This document shows positions 22,948 to 33,378 of a DNA stretch of 64,000 bases, one piece after another. The number at the start of each line of letters is the position of its first letter. Position 1 is the first letter of the stretch. Made by a program: the position numbers and the translations under genes. The notes under the pieces were generated by a model. It worked only from the letters and a program-made list of their open reading frames with translations. It did no database searches and was not told the DNA's origin. This DNA comes from Camelus bactrianus (lineage: Eukaryota > Chordata > Mammalia > Artiodactyla > Camelidae): the NCBI RefSeq assembly GCF_048773025.1, contig NC_133559.1, positions 24,768,501 through 24,832,500 on the forward strand. Reading direction: 5' to 3'.

Positions 22948-23310
22948 TAGATGAGAAAGCCCAGCGCTTAGAATAGGGTTGGCCGGGAGTGGGGAGCCCT
23001 GCCTGGAGGCCATGGGAGGGACAGATTGGCTTCAATATCAGGCTTTCAGACTCTGCCCTGTCTTCTTCCCCGTCAGCTGGAAACAGAGATATCCTATTAG
23101 GAAAAAGGGTGGGCTCATTTAAAGGGGAGTTAAAGAAAAGCCACGCCAGGCAAATTTCCATAATGCCAAATTGCTGGAGGGCACTGTAAATTGCCGAGAG
23201 AGCCCCACCTGGGAATTCAGGGGCCTGGCTTCTGGGCTGGTCTGAGTCACAGCACCAAACCTCTTCAGGTCTCCAAGAGCTCACTGAGGATAGAGAATGG
23301 ATTGGATGAA
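22948..23310. other. single-copy DNA, chance open frame
   Basis: The longest open frame of the window (157 codons, minus, 22841-23314) covers this stretch but runs into the MER2 transposon and has no recognisable domain. I do not regard it as a gene. Confidence 0.5.
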
Positions 23311-23870
23311 GCAAATCAACCCAGAACTTAGGGGCTTAAAACCACAAATTTTATTATCTCAGATTCTGTGGGTCAGGAATCCAGGCACCGTGTAGCCAAG
23401 TCCTCTGATTTAGGGTCTCTCTGAGGCTGCAGTTAAGGTGTTAGCTGGGGCTGCGATCATCTCAGGGTTCAACGTGGAGAGGATCTGCTTTCTAGCTCAC
23501 TCGAGAGGTTGTGGCAGGGTTCAGTTCCCTTCTGAATTCTGGAATAAGAGTCTCAGTTGGAATAAGAGCTCAGTTCCTGACTGGGTGTTGGCTGGAGGCC
23601 TCCCTCGGTCTCTTGCTGCAAGGGCAGCTCACAACACGGCGGCGAGCTTTTGTTAGCATGAGCAAGGTAGGGCCAGCAAGACGGAATCCAGTCTTTGTGA
23701 CATCCCATCGCTTTTGCTGTATTCTGTTCCGTGGAACTGACTCACTAAATCCAGCCCCATACCCAGGGGAGGGGAGAACACAAGGGCATGGATTCCAGGA
23801 GGCAGGGCTCAGTGGGAGCAATTTCAGAGGCTTCCTATCACACGTTCTCTCCAAGGCCCCTCCCAGCCCT
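23311..23870 (+). mobile_element. old interspersed repeat, family not assigned
   Basis: GGGGCTTAAAACCACAAATT, TTATTATCTCAGATTCTGTG, GGTCAGGAATCCAGGCACCG, CAGCTCACAACACGGCGGC and GGGGAGGGGAGAACACAAGG occur in the order of a common mammalian repeat that I recognise but cannot name with confidence (hAT or LTR type). No protein is encoded. It looks old and broken. Confidence 0.5.
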
Positions 23871-24287
23871 CAGATTCTGTAAATACTCCTTCTCTCTCCC
23901 CCAGAAAGAGACTACACATTCTGTTTACAGCCTGCAACCTCTCAGAATCTCGGCCAAGTGCCTGAATGGGCTCTGACATATTCTTCAAGTGGAGTTACCA
24001 ACATGAAGAATGTAGTCACATAGGAAAATCATCTTATCCAAAAAGAGAGAGACTGTGAAAAGAAGACAAGGAATCTTCTCTAGTTTGGTGGCATCTACCA
24101 TCAGAGAACTCTGCTGGTAGACTAGATAACTTTTTATTTTTTTATTTCCTTTTTAAAATTATTTTTTATCTTTAAATTTTTGAAATTTACTAATTATTAC
24201 TATTATTTTTTATCAGCAAAAGTGGGTTTATTTGGGAATAGCCAGGAAAATTGCAATTCAGGAAATGCAAGGAATGGCAGGCCATGG
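23871..24287. other. AT-rich DNA, no gene seen
   Basis: Low-complexity A/T runs lie at about 24125-24215. The part at 24218-24287 (minus-strand CCAAATAAACCCACTTTTGC) has an LTR-like polyadenylation look but is too short to call. Confidence 0.35.
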
Positions 24288-24420
24288 GCAAATCCTTGCT
24301 GAATTAATTTATCAGCTCTAATAGTTTGTGTGTGGAGATTTTAGGGTTTTCCATATATAGTATCATGTCATCCGCATATAGTGACAATCTGCCCATTTTT
24401 TGATTGGTTTGTTTCAGATA
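24288..24420 (-). mobile_element. LINE-1 ORF2 reverse-transcriptase fragment
   Basis: The minus strand encodes SLYADDMILYMENPKISTHK followed by LLELIN, which is the LINE-1 reverse transcriptase segment with its catalytic YADD motif. Only about 40 codons are left, with no neighbouring ORF2 sequence on either side. The open frame at 24304-24543 reads on into unrelated sequence, so the piece is a dead fragment. Confidence 0.9.
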
Positions 24421-25285
24421 CCTTTTTAGGTGAGAAAGGACACTGTGTCTTTGTTTAGAGCAGTTCAGAACCAAATGCACTGAAGCCAAGCTATCCAGGG
24501 AACCTAGGCTGATTTGATCCTGCGGTGCTAGGAGGAGGGTCACAGTTCAAAGGAGTCTCACTTTCTTTACAAAACATTTGAAGTCATGGGTTATCCTCAG
24601 AGCCTCAGTGAGGTGTTCACCTTTCCTCTGAAATGATATGACTTTCTTAAGACATCTAAAGTCTGTACATGTTGTACACTGGCCTGGCTCAAATCTGAAG
24701 AATGATCTAGGTCTCCAAATCCTGAGGACTGTTGGGTTGATTTGAATTAAATGTGATAAACCTTCCCTTGCAGAAAAATGGAAATTAATGTTGCTATCTA
24801 CGTCCATCACACATGCACTTTGTAAAGCAGTCATAGATTCTTTATAATTCTGTTTTAATCCATCAGAAGTCTAGATTTCCTTTCCTAATAGCCTTCTTTA
24901 AGATTGCGGTCATCACAAACCCTTCATTTTTTGATCACTGGGAGCTCTTCCCGTTTGGGAAGCTGGTCTATCCATGTGCACATACACATTAAGCAGTTTG
25001 GAATCTGCAGTAAAACTGGGCCTCAGTAGCTTCTTACCTCCAAATGAAAAGGCTGAGATCCATGCTTTTACTCACAGTTTCTAATTCCGAGGATTCCTCA
25101 GTAAGACATTTTGAATTTGTGAGGTTTTAACTGATCCCTTTCAATTTTCTTTCCATTATACCTAGGAATCTAAGATCTACAGATACTTTGATTTACAATT
25201 ATCAAAGCTTTTTCATGTAGTTCCTTATTCATTCTTTCAAACCTCTTGAGGTTTTACTCAATAAAAATAGGGGTCTGGTTCTTTA
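24421..25285. other. unassigned block of about 0.9 kb
   Basis: The block lies between an L1 fragment and a MIR. It has a 95-codon frame on the minus strand (24547-24834) with no recognised domain. Near 25258 the plus strand reads CTCAATAAAAATAG. The texture is of an old inserted sequence (retro-derived or an LTR fossil) but no family can be named. Confidence 0.3.
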
Positions 25286-25552
25286 CTGGGAGGTAGGGTG
25301 GCAGTAAAGAAAGTACATGGACTTTGACACCAGATGAGCTTGGATTAGGATTCCAGATCCGCCACTTATCAGCACTCAGATTTCTGTCAAGTTACTTCAC
25401 CTCGCAGTGACTCTTAAAGGGTTTTCATCTGTAACATGGGACCGCAGACGCCTATCTGCCAGAATTGTTTCAAGGGTTAAATTTCACAGATATAACTATA
25501 TGACGTGTTCAGCAACGTGCACAAAACTGGCTATTCAATAAATGTTGGCTTC
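25286..25552 (+). mobile_element. MIR SINE, near full length
   Basis: The order is GTACATGGACTTTGACACCA, GATCCGCCACTTATCAGC, CTTCACCTCGCAGTGACTC, TTTTCATCTGTAACATGGG and the tail GGCTATTCAATAAATGTTGG. This covers almost the whole MIR consensus. Confidence 0.85.
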
Positions 25553-26406
25553 TTGTAATGCTTACAGAGAAACAAAGGGAGATCCTGAGAGCTTCTCCAA
25601 ATGGTCAACCAAATAGGGACAAGAAGGGAGCAGAATCCTTGAGTCTAGATCATCAGCCTTCATTGTAGTCACTTCTCATAGCTCCTTTGGCAAGTTATTA
25701 CCAAAATATCCTGCGTCACCACTTTAAGAAGCTTTATAAACTGAGCCTGAAATGCCATGAAAGAGACATCCTGCCTCTCTGCCACTCCTGCAGCCTCAAA
25801 TAAGGGCAGATTTGCTCTCTGTTGGTCAAGGTCAAAGGAATCCTGTAAGTAATGCATGCAGAAACACTGAGACGCCCGCTTTCTGGTCTTCTGTTGTGTT
25901 GGGTGTTGTGGTTTAGCTGCCACATCTGAATGCATGAGACATAAGCACAGATAAAGGTGGGTGATGTGTTCTCTCTGGACCCTACTACCCCCTCAATAAA
26001 TAGCTCCTCTAGATGATCCACGAAGTCAGCTGCACGTTCAGAAATTCCTCTCCTTTGCCTGGCAAGTAGCCTGACATTGGCTCAAGCTGACGAGGGGTAT
26101 CTGTGAAATGTGAGCAGCCCCGGGACGTGTACCACACCCTGAAGTCTGACTAGAAGGGGAGGGGACTGAAGGGAGGCAAAGAGAAGCCACCAAGACCCCC
26201 AGTCGGGGGCTGGAGGAGGGGGAGCTGAGAAGCAGGGGAGACACCTGGCTCGGGGGCCTGAGGCCTCTGTGTGTGTGTTGGTGGGGGTGCACTGGCCTGC
26301 TTCATTAGCTGTTGGGGAGAGACCCAGAGTGCACTGGCCCAATGGTTTCTCTTCACCCCTGGAGGAGGATTAGAAAAGCCTTTGCCAGCTATAAAAAATA
26401 AAGTCA
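25553..26406. other. single-copy DNA, no gene seen
   Basis: No repeat is recognised. A perfect extended nuclear-receptor half-site (TCAAGGTCA, 25826-25834) is followed directly by AAGG. Overlapping short frames on the minus strand at 25669-26356 have no known relatives. Confidence 0.4.
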
Positions 26407-26562
26407 GGGGAGGGCATAGCTCAGTGGTAGAGTGCCATGCTTAGCACACATGAGGTCACGGGTTCAATCCCCAGTACCTCTGTTAAACAAAAAAATAATA
26501 ATAATAAATATATAAGCCTAATTACTCCCCCCCAAAAAACTCAAAAATAAATTTAAAAAAAG
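26407..26562 (+). mobile_element. tRNA-Ala-derived SINE (camelid Vic-1 type), copy 2
   Basis: The tRNA-like head has box A (CATAGCTCAGTGGTAGAG), an AGC anticodon region (GCTTAGCACAC) and box B (GGTTCAATCCC). A CTAATTACTCCCCCC body and an A-rich tail follow. The tail runs into an (AAT)n/(TACA)n microsatellite ending near 26630. The target duplication is not clear. Substitutions in the anticodon stem show it cannot act as a tRNA. Confidence 0.95.
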
Positions 26563-26632
26563 TGATATTTAAATATATACATAAATACATACAAACATAC
26601 ATACATATATACATAAGTAAGTAAGTAAATGG
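26563..26632. repeat. AT-rich microsatellite (TACA/TAAG units)
   Basis: TATATACATAAATACATAC and CATACATACATATATACATA, then GTAAGTAAGTAAAT, follow directly on the SINE tail. The repeat probably arose by degeneration of the A-rich tail. Confidence 0.85.
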
Positions 26633-28424
26633 GCTGAATGTTGAATAGTCAACAAAAAATTAAGAAAAATAAAAAAGAAGGAGGGTGTTGTATGGCATCA
26701 TCAGTCCCAGCTGCTTCCAACTTCCTCCTTCCAAAGCCCCCACCACTAAGACTCACCCCCCGCCGTTTCCCTCGCCACTGGGACTCTGTCTGCCCTCCCT
26801 CACAAGGGGAACTCGCTCTCTTGCTCTCCTGGCTTTGGAAGCTCCCTTTAAATTCATCCAAGGAATCCCTTGAAAACACATCTAAGATTACAACAGAGAA
26901 TATTCCAAGCAAGAAAAGCATTTCAGAGCACAGACACAGCACGACCTAGGAGAGCACACATCTGGGCGCACACGGCCACACTGACAGAGGTGCTTGGGCG
27001 GTTTCTTTTCTCCAACTCTATACTAATCCAGGAGACCCAGCCCCAAAGTCCTCCTTTTCGGACCTTATATGCCCCCTCCTCCCTCTCACCGCCACTCCTG
27101 GCATTTCACCAACACCCAGCAGTTATGGAGAGAGCTGAGGGCGCCTCTCAGGACAGGGAATGGGGACTCCTCGTGCCACTGAAGGACCTTCACCCAAGGG
27201 ACACATCAAGATTTTTTTTTAATTTTGCCACTAAATATCTTTGGGGTTATCTGGGATTATGGTGGTATTTGTAGAAAAAGCATCCCCAGATAAATGCTAC
27301 GGGAATTGATAACCCTGGATTTTCAATTCCCTACAGCTTGTTACTGATTCACTTTTCAGTTAGATGATGAGTTCTGTACCCGACCGTTTTTAATTTTCTC
27401 TGCATGTGTGATGATCTGCAGACCAAAACTCAAGGCAGGGAGACTCCTACATGATGGAACCAGGCTGGAACAGTCTGTCATTTACTACCTTCCCCTTCTA
27501 AATCTCCCCAGCCTTTCATCTGTTTGAGGTTTGAGATTTTATCTACCTACCTAACTACCTACCTATCTATTTATGTACACACACGCACACACACACACAC
27601 CCGGGCTCCCCTCCTCAAATCCTCCCCAGTTGGTGGAATTGGCAGCAGAGCCCTGATCTGGGGGCCAGGTTGAACCACTCCAGAGAGTCAAAACCACAAG
27701 CAGGAAGCATTTGCATAGCACTCTTCTGCACAAAACACAGAGCCCCACAGCAGTTTTTCAGTTTCAGACCTAATTCTGACTCCCCCAGTGCAAACTGCCT
27801 CCTCACTTGCCTTTACGGCTGTCATTGCTACAGGACACTTTCTTGAAAAATCACCCTTTTGTGAGTCTCCTTTCTAGCACACCCCTCTCTGTTTTTCCCT
27901 TTCCCCTGGCAACAGCAGGCATTTTCCGTCCCCTTAGAGCACACTGACATGACATGCGGCTCCTGGGGGAGTCCTTCAAAGAAACAGATTCCTGCTTGAT
28001 CTCCGACCTGCTCCTACAGACGGAGTCCGTGGCAGGAAGGCCCAATTCGCAGCCGAGTGAGCCACCCACCAAGCGCAGCTGCTCTGCTAATTTTAGACCT
28101 CTCTGAGAAGCCACCTGGCTTCAAGGCACTGGGCGCTACACATCACGCCCTGTCTCAGAAGCTGATCGGGGGTGGGGCCCGCTGCTTGTTCTTCACAGCC
28201 AGAACACCTCTCTGTGAGCTAGAAAAGTGACTGCGCTTGGAGGCTACCCTCAATAAATGATAAAAATTTAAAAACACCCCTCAGCTAGCAGGCTGCAAAT
28301 CCTCTCCAGCTGGTCTAGCCCCCACCATTAGACTGGTCTGTCCCACGGCCTGATCTCTGCCTGGACATCCAGGTGCCACCTCACGGTCCACAGGGTAGCG
28401 GGTAGATTCCTACCATTCTATACC
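26633..28424. other. single-copy DNA, no gene seen
   Basis: Frames at 26638-26949 (103 codons, plus), 26649-26942 (97, minus) and 26870-27274 (134, plus) overlap one another and resemble no known protein. A compound (ACCT)n/(CA)n microsatellite lies at about 27540-27600. No interspersed repeat is recognised. Confidence 0.45.
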
Positions 28425-28640
28425 GTTCAAAGAGCACCTTGCCTGTGAGATCTCATCTGACCTTTCTGCTATCATTATAATCTAGATAAGGCTGGCCTTT
28501 ATATCACTCATGTTACTGAAGAGGAAACTGTGGTTCAATTCAGTTATGCAACTTGCCCAAGATCACACGACTAACCAGAAGCATGACTTGAATGTAGGTC
28601 TTCAGGTTCTAAAGTCTGTTCTCTGTCCACTGCACCAGGC
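28425..28640 (-). mobile_element. MIR SINE, antisense
   Basis: GAGATCTCATCTGACC, GTTACTGAAGAGGAAACTGT, TTGCCCAAGATCACACGACT and TCTGTTCTCTGTCCACTGCA occur in reverse-complement MIR order. It is near full length. Confidence 0.8.
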
Positions 28641-28689
28641 TACACATCCAGGGACAGATCGAATGAAAACTTCTTTGCATTATGATAGA

Positions 28690-29000
28690 GAGAAAAAGAA
28701 TGGATAATTCAGGAAAAATATCTTCATCATTCACTAATGATATGGAAAAACGCTCATGATATGATACCAGTAGAGAAAAGGTTGATGATAAAACCATATG
28801 CGCATGTGGTACTAATCTTTTTTAAAGTATAAACATGAATGGAAAAAACATCAAAAAGGAAAATATCAAATTGTTTTTAAGTCATTCTTATTTTTATCCG
28901 GATAATTCTTATTTTTCTCACTTTCTCCTTCAACGTCTTCTAAAATTTCTGCAATAGAATTATGCTACCTTTAAGTAAAAACAGTAAGTTTTCATTATAA
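28690..29000 (+). mobile_element. old LINE-1 (L1M) 3' end
   Basis: GATATGGAAAAACGCTCATG and ATATGATACCAGTAGAGAAA, then the TTATTTTTATCC and TTCTTATTTTTCTCAC segments, match the sense L1M 3' end. It is old, diverged and non-coding. Confidence 0.6.
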
Positions 29001-29009
29001 ATATTATTT

Positions 29010-29460
29010 CTTCTCATGGTAAAACAGTCAAATAGTGTTCTTTCAGAATTCTTCTATACATATAGAAGCTAATTCTATTTTTTTAAAAACACCAATAAGG
29101 GCATAATACACATCCTTGTGTTTTTCACTTAATATCCCTTAGTCATATTTTCATATCAAGACCTATGGATCTGCCTCATTCTTTAGCAGCTGTATGGGAT
29201 TTCATTGAATAGATGTGCCATCATTTATCTAATCAATCCATTTTTTAGACATATTTAAGATATTTCTAGATTTTTTTGATATGTTAAATGATAAATACAC
29301 TACGTTTATGCCCGTATATATTGTACACACATTTAATTGCATATGAGCAATAACTACCAAGCAGTGGAATGACTGGGTAAAAGCACATTTGCCTTTATGA
29401 CTTTGATAGACATTGCCACACGCCCTCACCTTCACTTACTATGGGTTAAATCTTCTTTTT
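29010..29460 (-). mobile_element. old LINE-1 (L1M/L1ME) 3' region, antisense
   Basis: Landmarks are ACATCCTTGTGTTTTTCAC near 29110, GATCTGCCTCATTCTTTAGC near 29167, GGGATTTCATTGAATAGATG and GGAATGACTGGGTAAAAGC near 29368, followed by TTTGATAGACATTGCCACAC. It lies head to tail against the plus-strand L1M at 28690, so two independent insertions meet here. Confidence 0.75.
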
Positions 29461-30195
29461 CAATGTGTGTCGACTTGATAATGGGTTTTTTTTTTCAAAG
29501 AATTCTTTTACAAAATGCTTGTAAAGAAAAAGTTTCCATCATTGACCAATACAGAGTGTATTGGGCACAGTCCAAAATATAACAGGTAATCACACAATAC
29601 TCTTAACCAAGATTGTGTAACTCAGGGTTGTAATATTTCCCCTCAGTATCTACTTAACCACAATCTGCTCTTCATTGTTCATTGTCAGTGTACATCTAGC
29701 AACGAAAGCCCACCCCTGTTTAGAGTGGGATATGAAAGTCATCTTATGACATAAAACTGCTATGGTTCATAGTAGGAGGCAGTAACTAAAATTTTTCATC
29801 CCTGTGACTGAATGACCAAAAAGAGTGCTCTATGATTGCAAAGCTTAGCTGAAGACTATCAGAGCAGGGCATTCTCAGCACCGGGCAGAGGCCTGACTAC
29901 GATCTACAGGACAATTGAGTGCAGAGGTGAGCAGGAGGGGCCAGGAAGCAGTCTGGGTATCAGCTGAGCATCTTTCAAAGGACCGCCGGAGGTGGCTTCC
30001 TGGGGCTTCCTGGGGATGAACACTCCCAAGTAAACTGTTCTTCTTTCATAAAGAAGCTCAGGCCTTCCTGTGCTGCTGGGTTGGTTTGTGTGTTTACTTG
30101 CTTGCTTGCTTCTTTGTTTGTCAGCTTTGAGTTATGAGCCAAATCCAGATATTACTGCATTACCCGCATAGCCATCCAAGGGATAGGTTTTAAAT
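29461..30195. other. single-copy DNA, no gene seen
   Basis: No repeat or gene is recognised. The 10-mer GGCTTCCTGG is tandemly duplicated at 29993-30012, and a (GCTT)n run lies near 30096-30112. Confidence 0.45.
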
Positions 30196-30500
30196 CATCA
30201 TGCTATTAGGAAAAACTTGTACAATGACTTCATCATCTCAATGGATACCAAGAAATAATTCAAATCAAATCAACATGTATTCCTTTTGAAAATTCTGAAT
30301 ATTTTAACAAGAGTTTCTGTACTAAAATTTCTTAAAGAAACCTAAACTATGAGCCAATATTATATAAAATGACAAATCTCATCAAAGCAGAATCAGAGCT
30401 GGTGTGCCCTCTGCCGTCATTGCTTTCAGCACGATACTGAAGAGTGGACAACAGTGTTCTGAGAAGGGCAAGAAACAGAGCCATCTACACAGGACAGGAA
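30196..30500 (+). mobile_element. very old LINE-1-like ORF2 fragment
   Basis: GACTTCATCATCTCAATGGA followed by TACCAAGAAATAATTC, and GTGTGCCCTCTGCCGTCATT near 30402, follow the order of the LINE-1 reverse-transcriptase region upstream of the active site. The frame is lost. Divergence is very high, so a related half-L1 family is also possible. Confidence 0.5.
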
Positions 30501-30643
30501 GGACCAAAGTATCTGTGAGACATGATGTTATCACATACTTATAAAACATACACGCTATGGAGTATGAGACAAAGCCACCACACTGAGTGGTGGTCTTGTA
30601 GTAGAAGAGATTCCATTCTATAAGAGTAACAAAAACATAAATT

Positions 30644-31348
30644 TATTTTATTTTATTTTATTTTATTTTATTTTATTTAGTTATAGTCGGTTTACAATGT
30701 TGTGTCAATTTCCAGCGCAGAGCACAATTTTTCAGTCACACATGAACATACATATACTCATTGTTTTATTCTTTTTCATCATGAGCTACCACAAAATCTT
30801 GCATATATTTCCCTGTGCTATACAGTATAATCTTGTTTATCTATTCTATATAAACTTATCAGTATCTACAAATTTCGAGCTCCCATTCTGTCCCTTCCCA
30901 CCTACCTCCCCTTGGCAACCACAAGTTTGTATTCTATGTCTATGAGTCTGTTTCTGTTTTGTATTTATGTTCATTTGTCTTTTTTTTTCTTTTTCTTTTT
31001 TTATATTCCACATATGAGCAATCTCATATGGTATTTTTCTTTCTCTTTCTGTCTTACTTCACTTAGAATGACATTCTCTAGGGACATCTATGTTGCTGTA
31101 AATGGCATTATGTTGTCATTTTTATGGCTGAATAGTATTCCATATAAATATACCACATCTTTATCCAGTCATCTGTCGATGGATATTTAGGCTGTTTCTG
31201 TGTCTAGGCTATTGTAAATAGTGCTGCTATGAACATTGGGGTGCAGATGTCTTTTTGAAGTAGGGTTCCTTCTGGATAATGCCCAGGCGTGGGATTAGTG
31301 GGTCATATGGTAAATCTATTCCTAGTCTTTTAAGGAATCTCCATACTG
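30644..31348 (-). mobile_element. young 5'-truncated LINE-1 with intact target duplication
   Basis: The insertion is bounded by a perfect 13-bp target duplication, AAAAACATAAATT, at 30631-30643 and 31349-31361. Its poly(A) tail reads as (TTTTA)n at 30644-30680 on the plus strand. Antisense landmarks are TCGGTTTACAATGTTGTGTC, TGAGTCTGTTTCTGTTTTG and ATGAACATTGGGGTGCAGAT. The length is about 705 bp and only the ORF2 end and the 3' untranslated region remain. The intact duplication and low divergence indicate a fairly recent insertion. Confidence 0.95.
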
Positions 31349-31361
31349 AAAAACATAAATT

Positions 31362-32000
31362 CTTGAGTATTAACTCAACTTGGAAGAAAAATTTGTTTTA
31401 TCTTATTGAAAGAAATGTGAAACATCATAATAGGAAAAGTAAAAGGAGACAAAATAAAGGCAAAAAATCTCCTTGCTTCTTGTTAAGAAGAGAATACAGT
31501 AAAGATAACACATCTTAAATTAGTGTGTGAATTTAGTGCAGCTTAAGTTTCCCAAAGACAATTTATACAGCTTGACAAGTAATGTGAAGTTAGTCCAAAA
31601 TAAAGAGCAATCAAGAATAACAAAAATGTTTTTTAATTTATTTAAGTATCCTACTAGACTTTGAGACATATAACAACTAAGTCTTTATGACAATTATATG
31701 GTTTTGACATCAAAACAGTGAGAGGGAAAAAAAATCACTTACTGAATAAAATGGGTATTCCAGAAATAAATTCAGCAGCTTTAGGGACAAAATATATTTC
31801 AGGAGGGAAGGGAGCATGAGCAGTGTAGCAGTAGCTAAAAGAAACATTATGTAGGCAAATCTGTAGGAGAAACAGGAATAATTGTATGTATAGACATGTC
31901 ATACTTAGAGTGAATTATTGAGAAAGTATCTGGTGTCTTACCTTCTTTTGTGGTTTATTGTTTTGTGGAAGTTTGTGGGGTTTTTTTTTTTTTTCTTCCC
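31362..32000. other. unassigned AT-rich DNA, possibly an old L1 piece
   Basis: The stretch near 31655-31810 (ACAATTATATGGTTTTGACA and GAAATAAATTCAGCAGC) faintly recalls LINE-1 ORF2 but cannot be confirmed. A T-run lies at about 31980-31994. No gene is seen. Confidence 0.3.
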
Positions 32001-32158
32001 TGCTGTGGACTCATCAGCAAAGACTGAAGGGAATTTTTCCCTTACCCCTCGCAGCAGAGGCAGCCAGCCTTTGTGTTCCTGTGTTCCTGGCTCCCAAGGG
32101 ACACATTTTGGGTTTTGGAATCAAGCCTTTGTTTGGGAGCCCTGGTTCCCAGGCAGGA

Positions 32159-32186
32159 GGGGGCTGGGGGAGGGGTGGGATGGGGG
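32159..32186 (+). other. G-quadruplex motif
   Basis: Five G-tracts of 5, 5, 4, 3 and 5 bases are separated by loops of 2, 1, 1 and 2 bases. This meets the classical G3+N1-7 quadruplex pattern with one spare tract. Short loops favour a stable parallel fold. Whether it lies in a transcript or promoter is unknown. Confidence 0.9.
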
Positions 32187-32512
32187 ACCAGGCAGTGACT
32201 GGAGTTGGGGAGAGGTCTGATGCCAGGCTGAGAGTGGTTGGTTCTCTGTTTTGAGGTCTCTAAGTTGAGGGGAACACACAGTGCCCAGGAGGTGGCAGGG
32301 CCTTGAGCCGGGGATGGCTGCAGGGATGTTGTCAAGGCCAGTACCAAGCCCCTCAGCTTGGGAGCAGCTGTCATACTGTTTCACACTGTGAGGAGAGAGT
32401 GCAGCCACAGCGCCCACCAGCTGTCTGGAGGTCTGTGCACACTCAGGAAAGGAGTATCTTCTGTGGTGACCAGATGGATTAATGACAGAGCCCTCTTTCC
32501 CCATCCTCCTAG

Positions 32513-32580
32513 GTTGAGTGGGCCCTGAGGGCCTGGCACAACCCAGGGAGGGGCAAGGGAGAGCGAGACCCCTTTCCTAA
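32513..32580 (+). other. candidate spliced exon, function unknown
   Basis: The acceptor CTCTTTCCCCATCCTCCTAG ends at 32512 and has a near-ideal pyrimidine tract. The donor CTAA|GTAAGTAC starts at 32581. The 68-base segment is open in one frame (VEWALRAWHNPGRGKGERD and onward) and closed by stops in the other two. The peptide resembles nothing I know. Chance, or an exon of a non-coding transcript, are both possible. Confidence 0.2.
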
Positions 32581-33378
32581 GTAAGTACTACTGGGCTCAG
32601 AGAGTAGACCCTGAGCAAGAGAAATAAAGTGACATTTCTTCCACCTCGGCAGTGGGAGAATTCATACCTATTAAACACTTCTGACATTTTGATAAACCCA
32701 GGTTGTTCAGAGAATAAATAAACAACAAGCACAAACTATTTTGAAAAATAGAAAAGAAGCTAGTATATTTATCCCAGTGGTGGAGGACAGATGCATTTCT
32801 GGGATCACAAAAATAAAAAATAAAAAATCGAAGATTAGACAGAGGGGTCATGGGAAAATATACAGCCTGACTGGCACTTACAGAAATACGATCACATGGT
32901 GCACCCAGGTGGCCCCCAAATGTCCAGGATTTATTCTAACTCAAGATCAACTGTAATTAATCTATAAATGACTATTAGCAAAATGTTTTAATTATGGTGG
33001 TGTTAAACTGAGTGGTATAATCTGCATTTTTCACCAAATGTGACCTAAACCTTCGTGCAGACTCCCAAGTTAACAAAGGACTCACTCAGCTTATACAGTG
33101 TCCCACCAGAGGATGCTTTCTGAAGCAATTGTGGAAATGGGGCTGGGCTTCTGGACCCTTATAAACCAGCCACTTATCCTCTCCCACCGCCAGACGGCTG
33201 CTCGTGATGTAGAGCCAAGCCTGAGGCCATGAAAAAGCTGTTCCATACGCGCCCAGCACAAAACCCAGGTCTCCTCAGCGTTATGTTATACATCCAATAG
33301 CTGGCAAGGGGGTCAAGGCTAAACGTCTCCTATCTGACACTATAATGCAGCCACTGAGACTTCGAGATGGAAAAAGGG

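Larger units (their letters stand above)
32001..33378. other. mostly single-copy DNA with a G-quadruplex and an exon candidate
   Basis: The first 0.55 kb is GC-rich and has 84- to 127-codon frames on both strands with no family resemblance. The rest is AT-rich. GACCCTTATAAACC near 33156 is TATA-like, but no transcript is evident. Confidence 0.4.

Noticed and set aside
22841-23314. 157-codon open frame on the minus strand, the longest in the window
   Set aside because: It runs into the MER2 transposon, has no recognisable domain and no splice or promoter context. It is compatible with chance.
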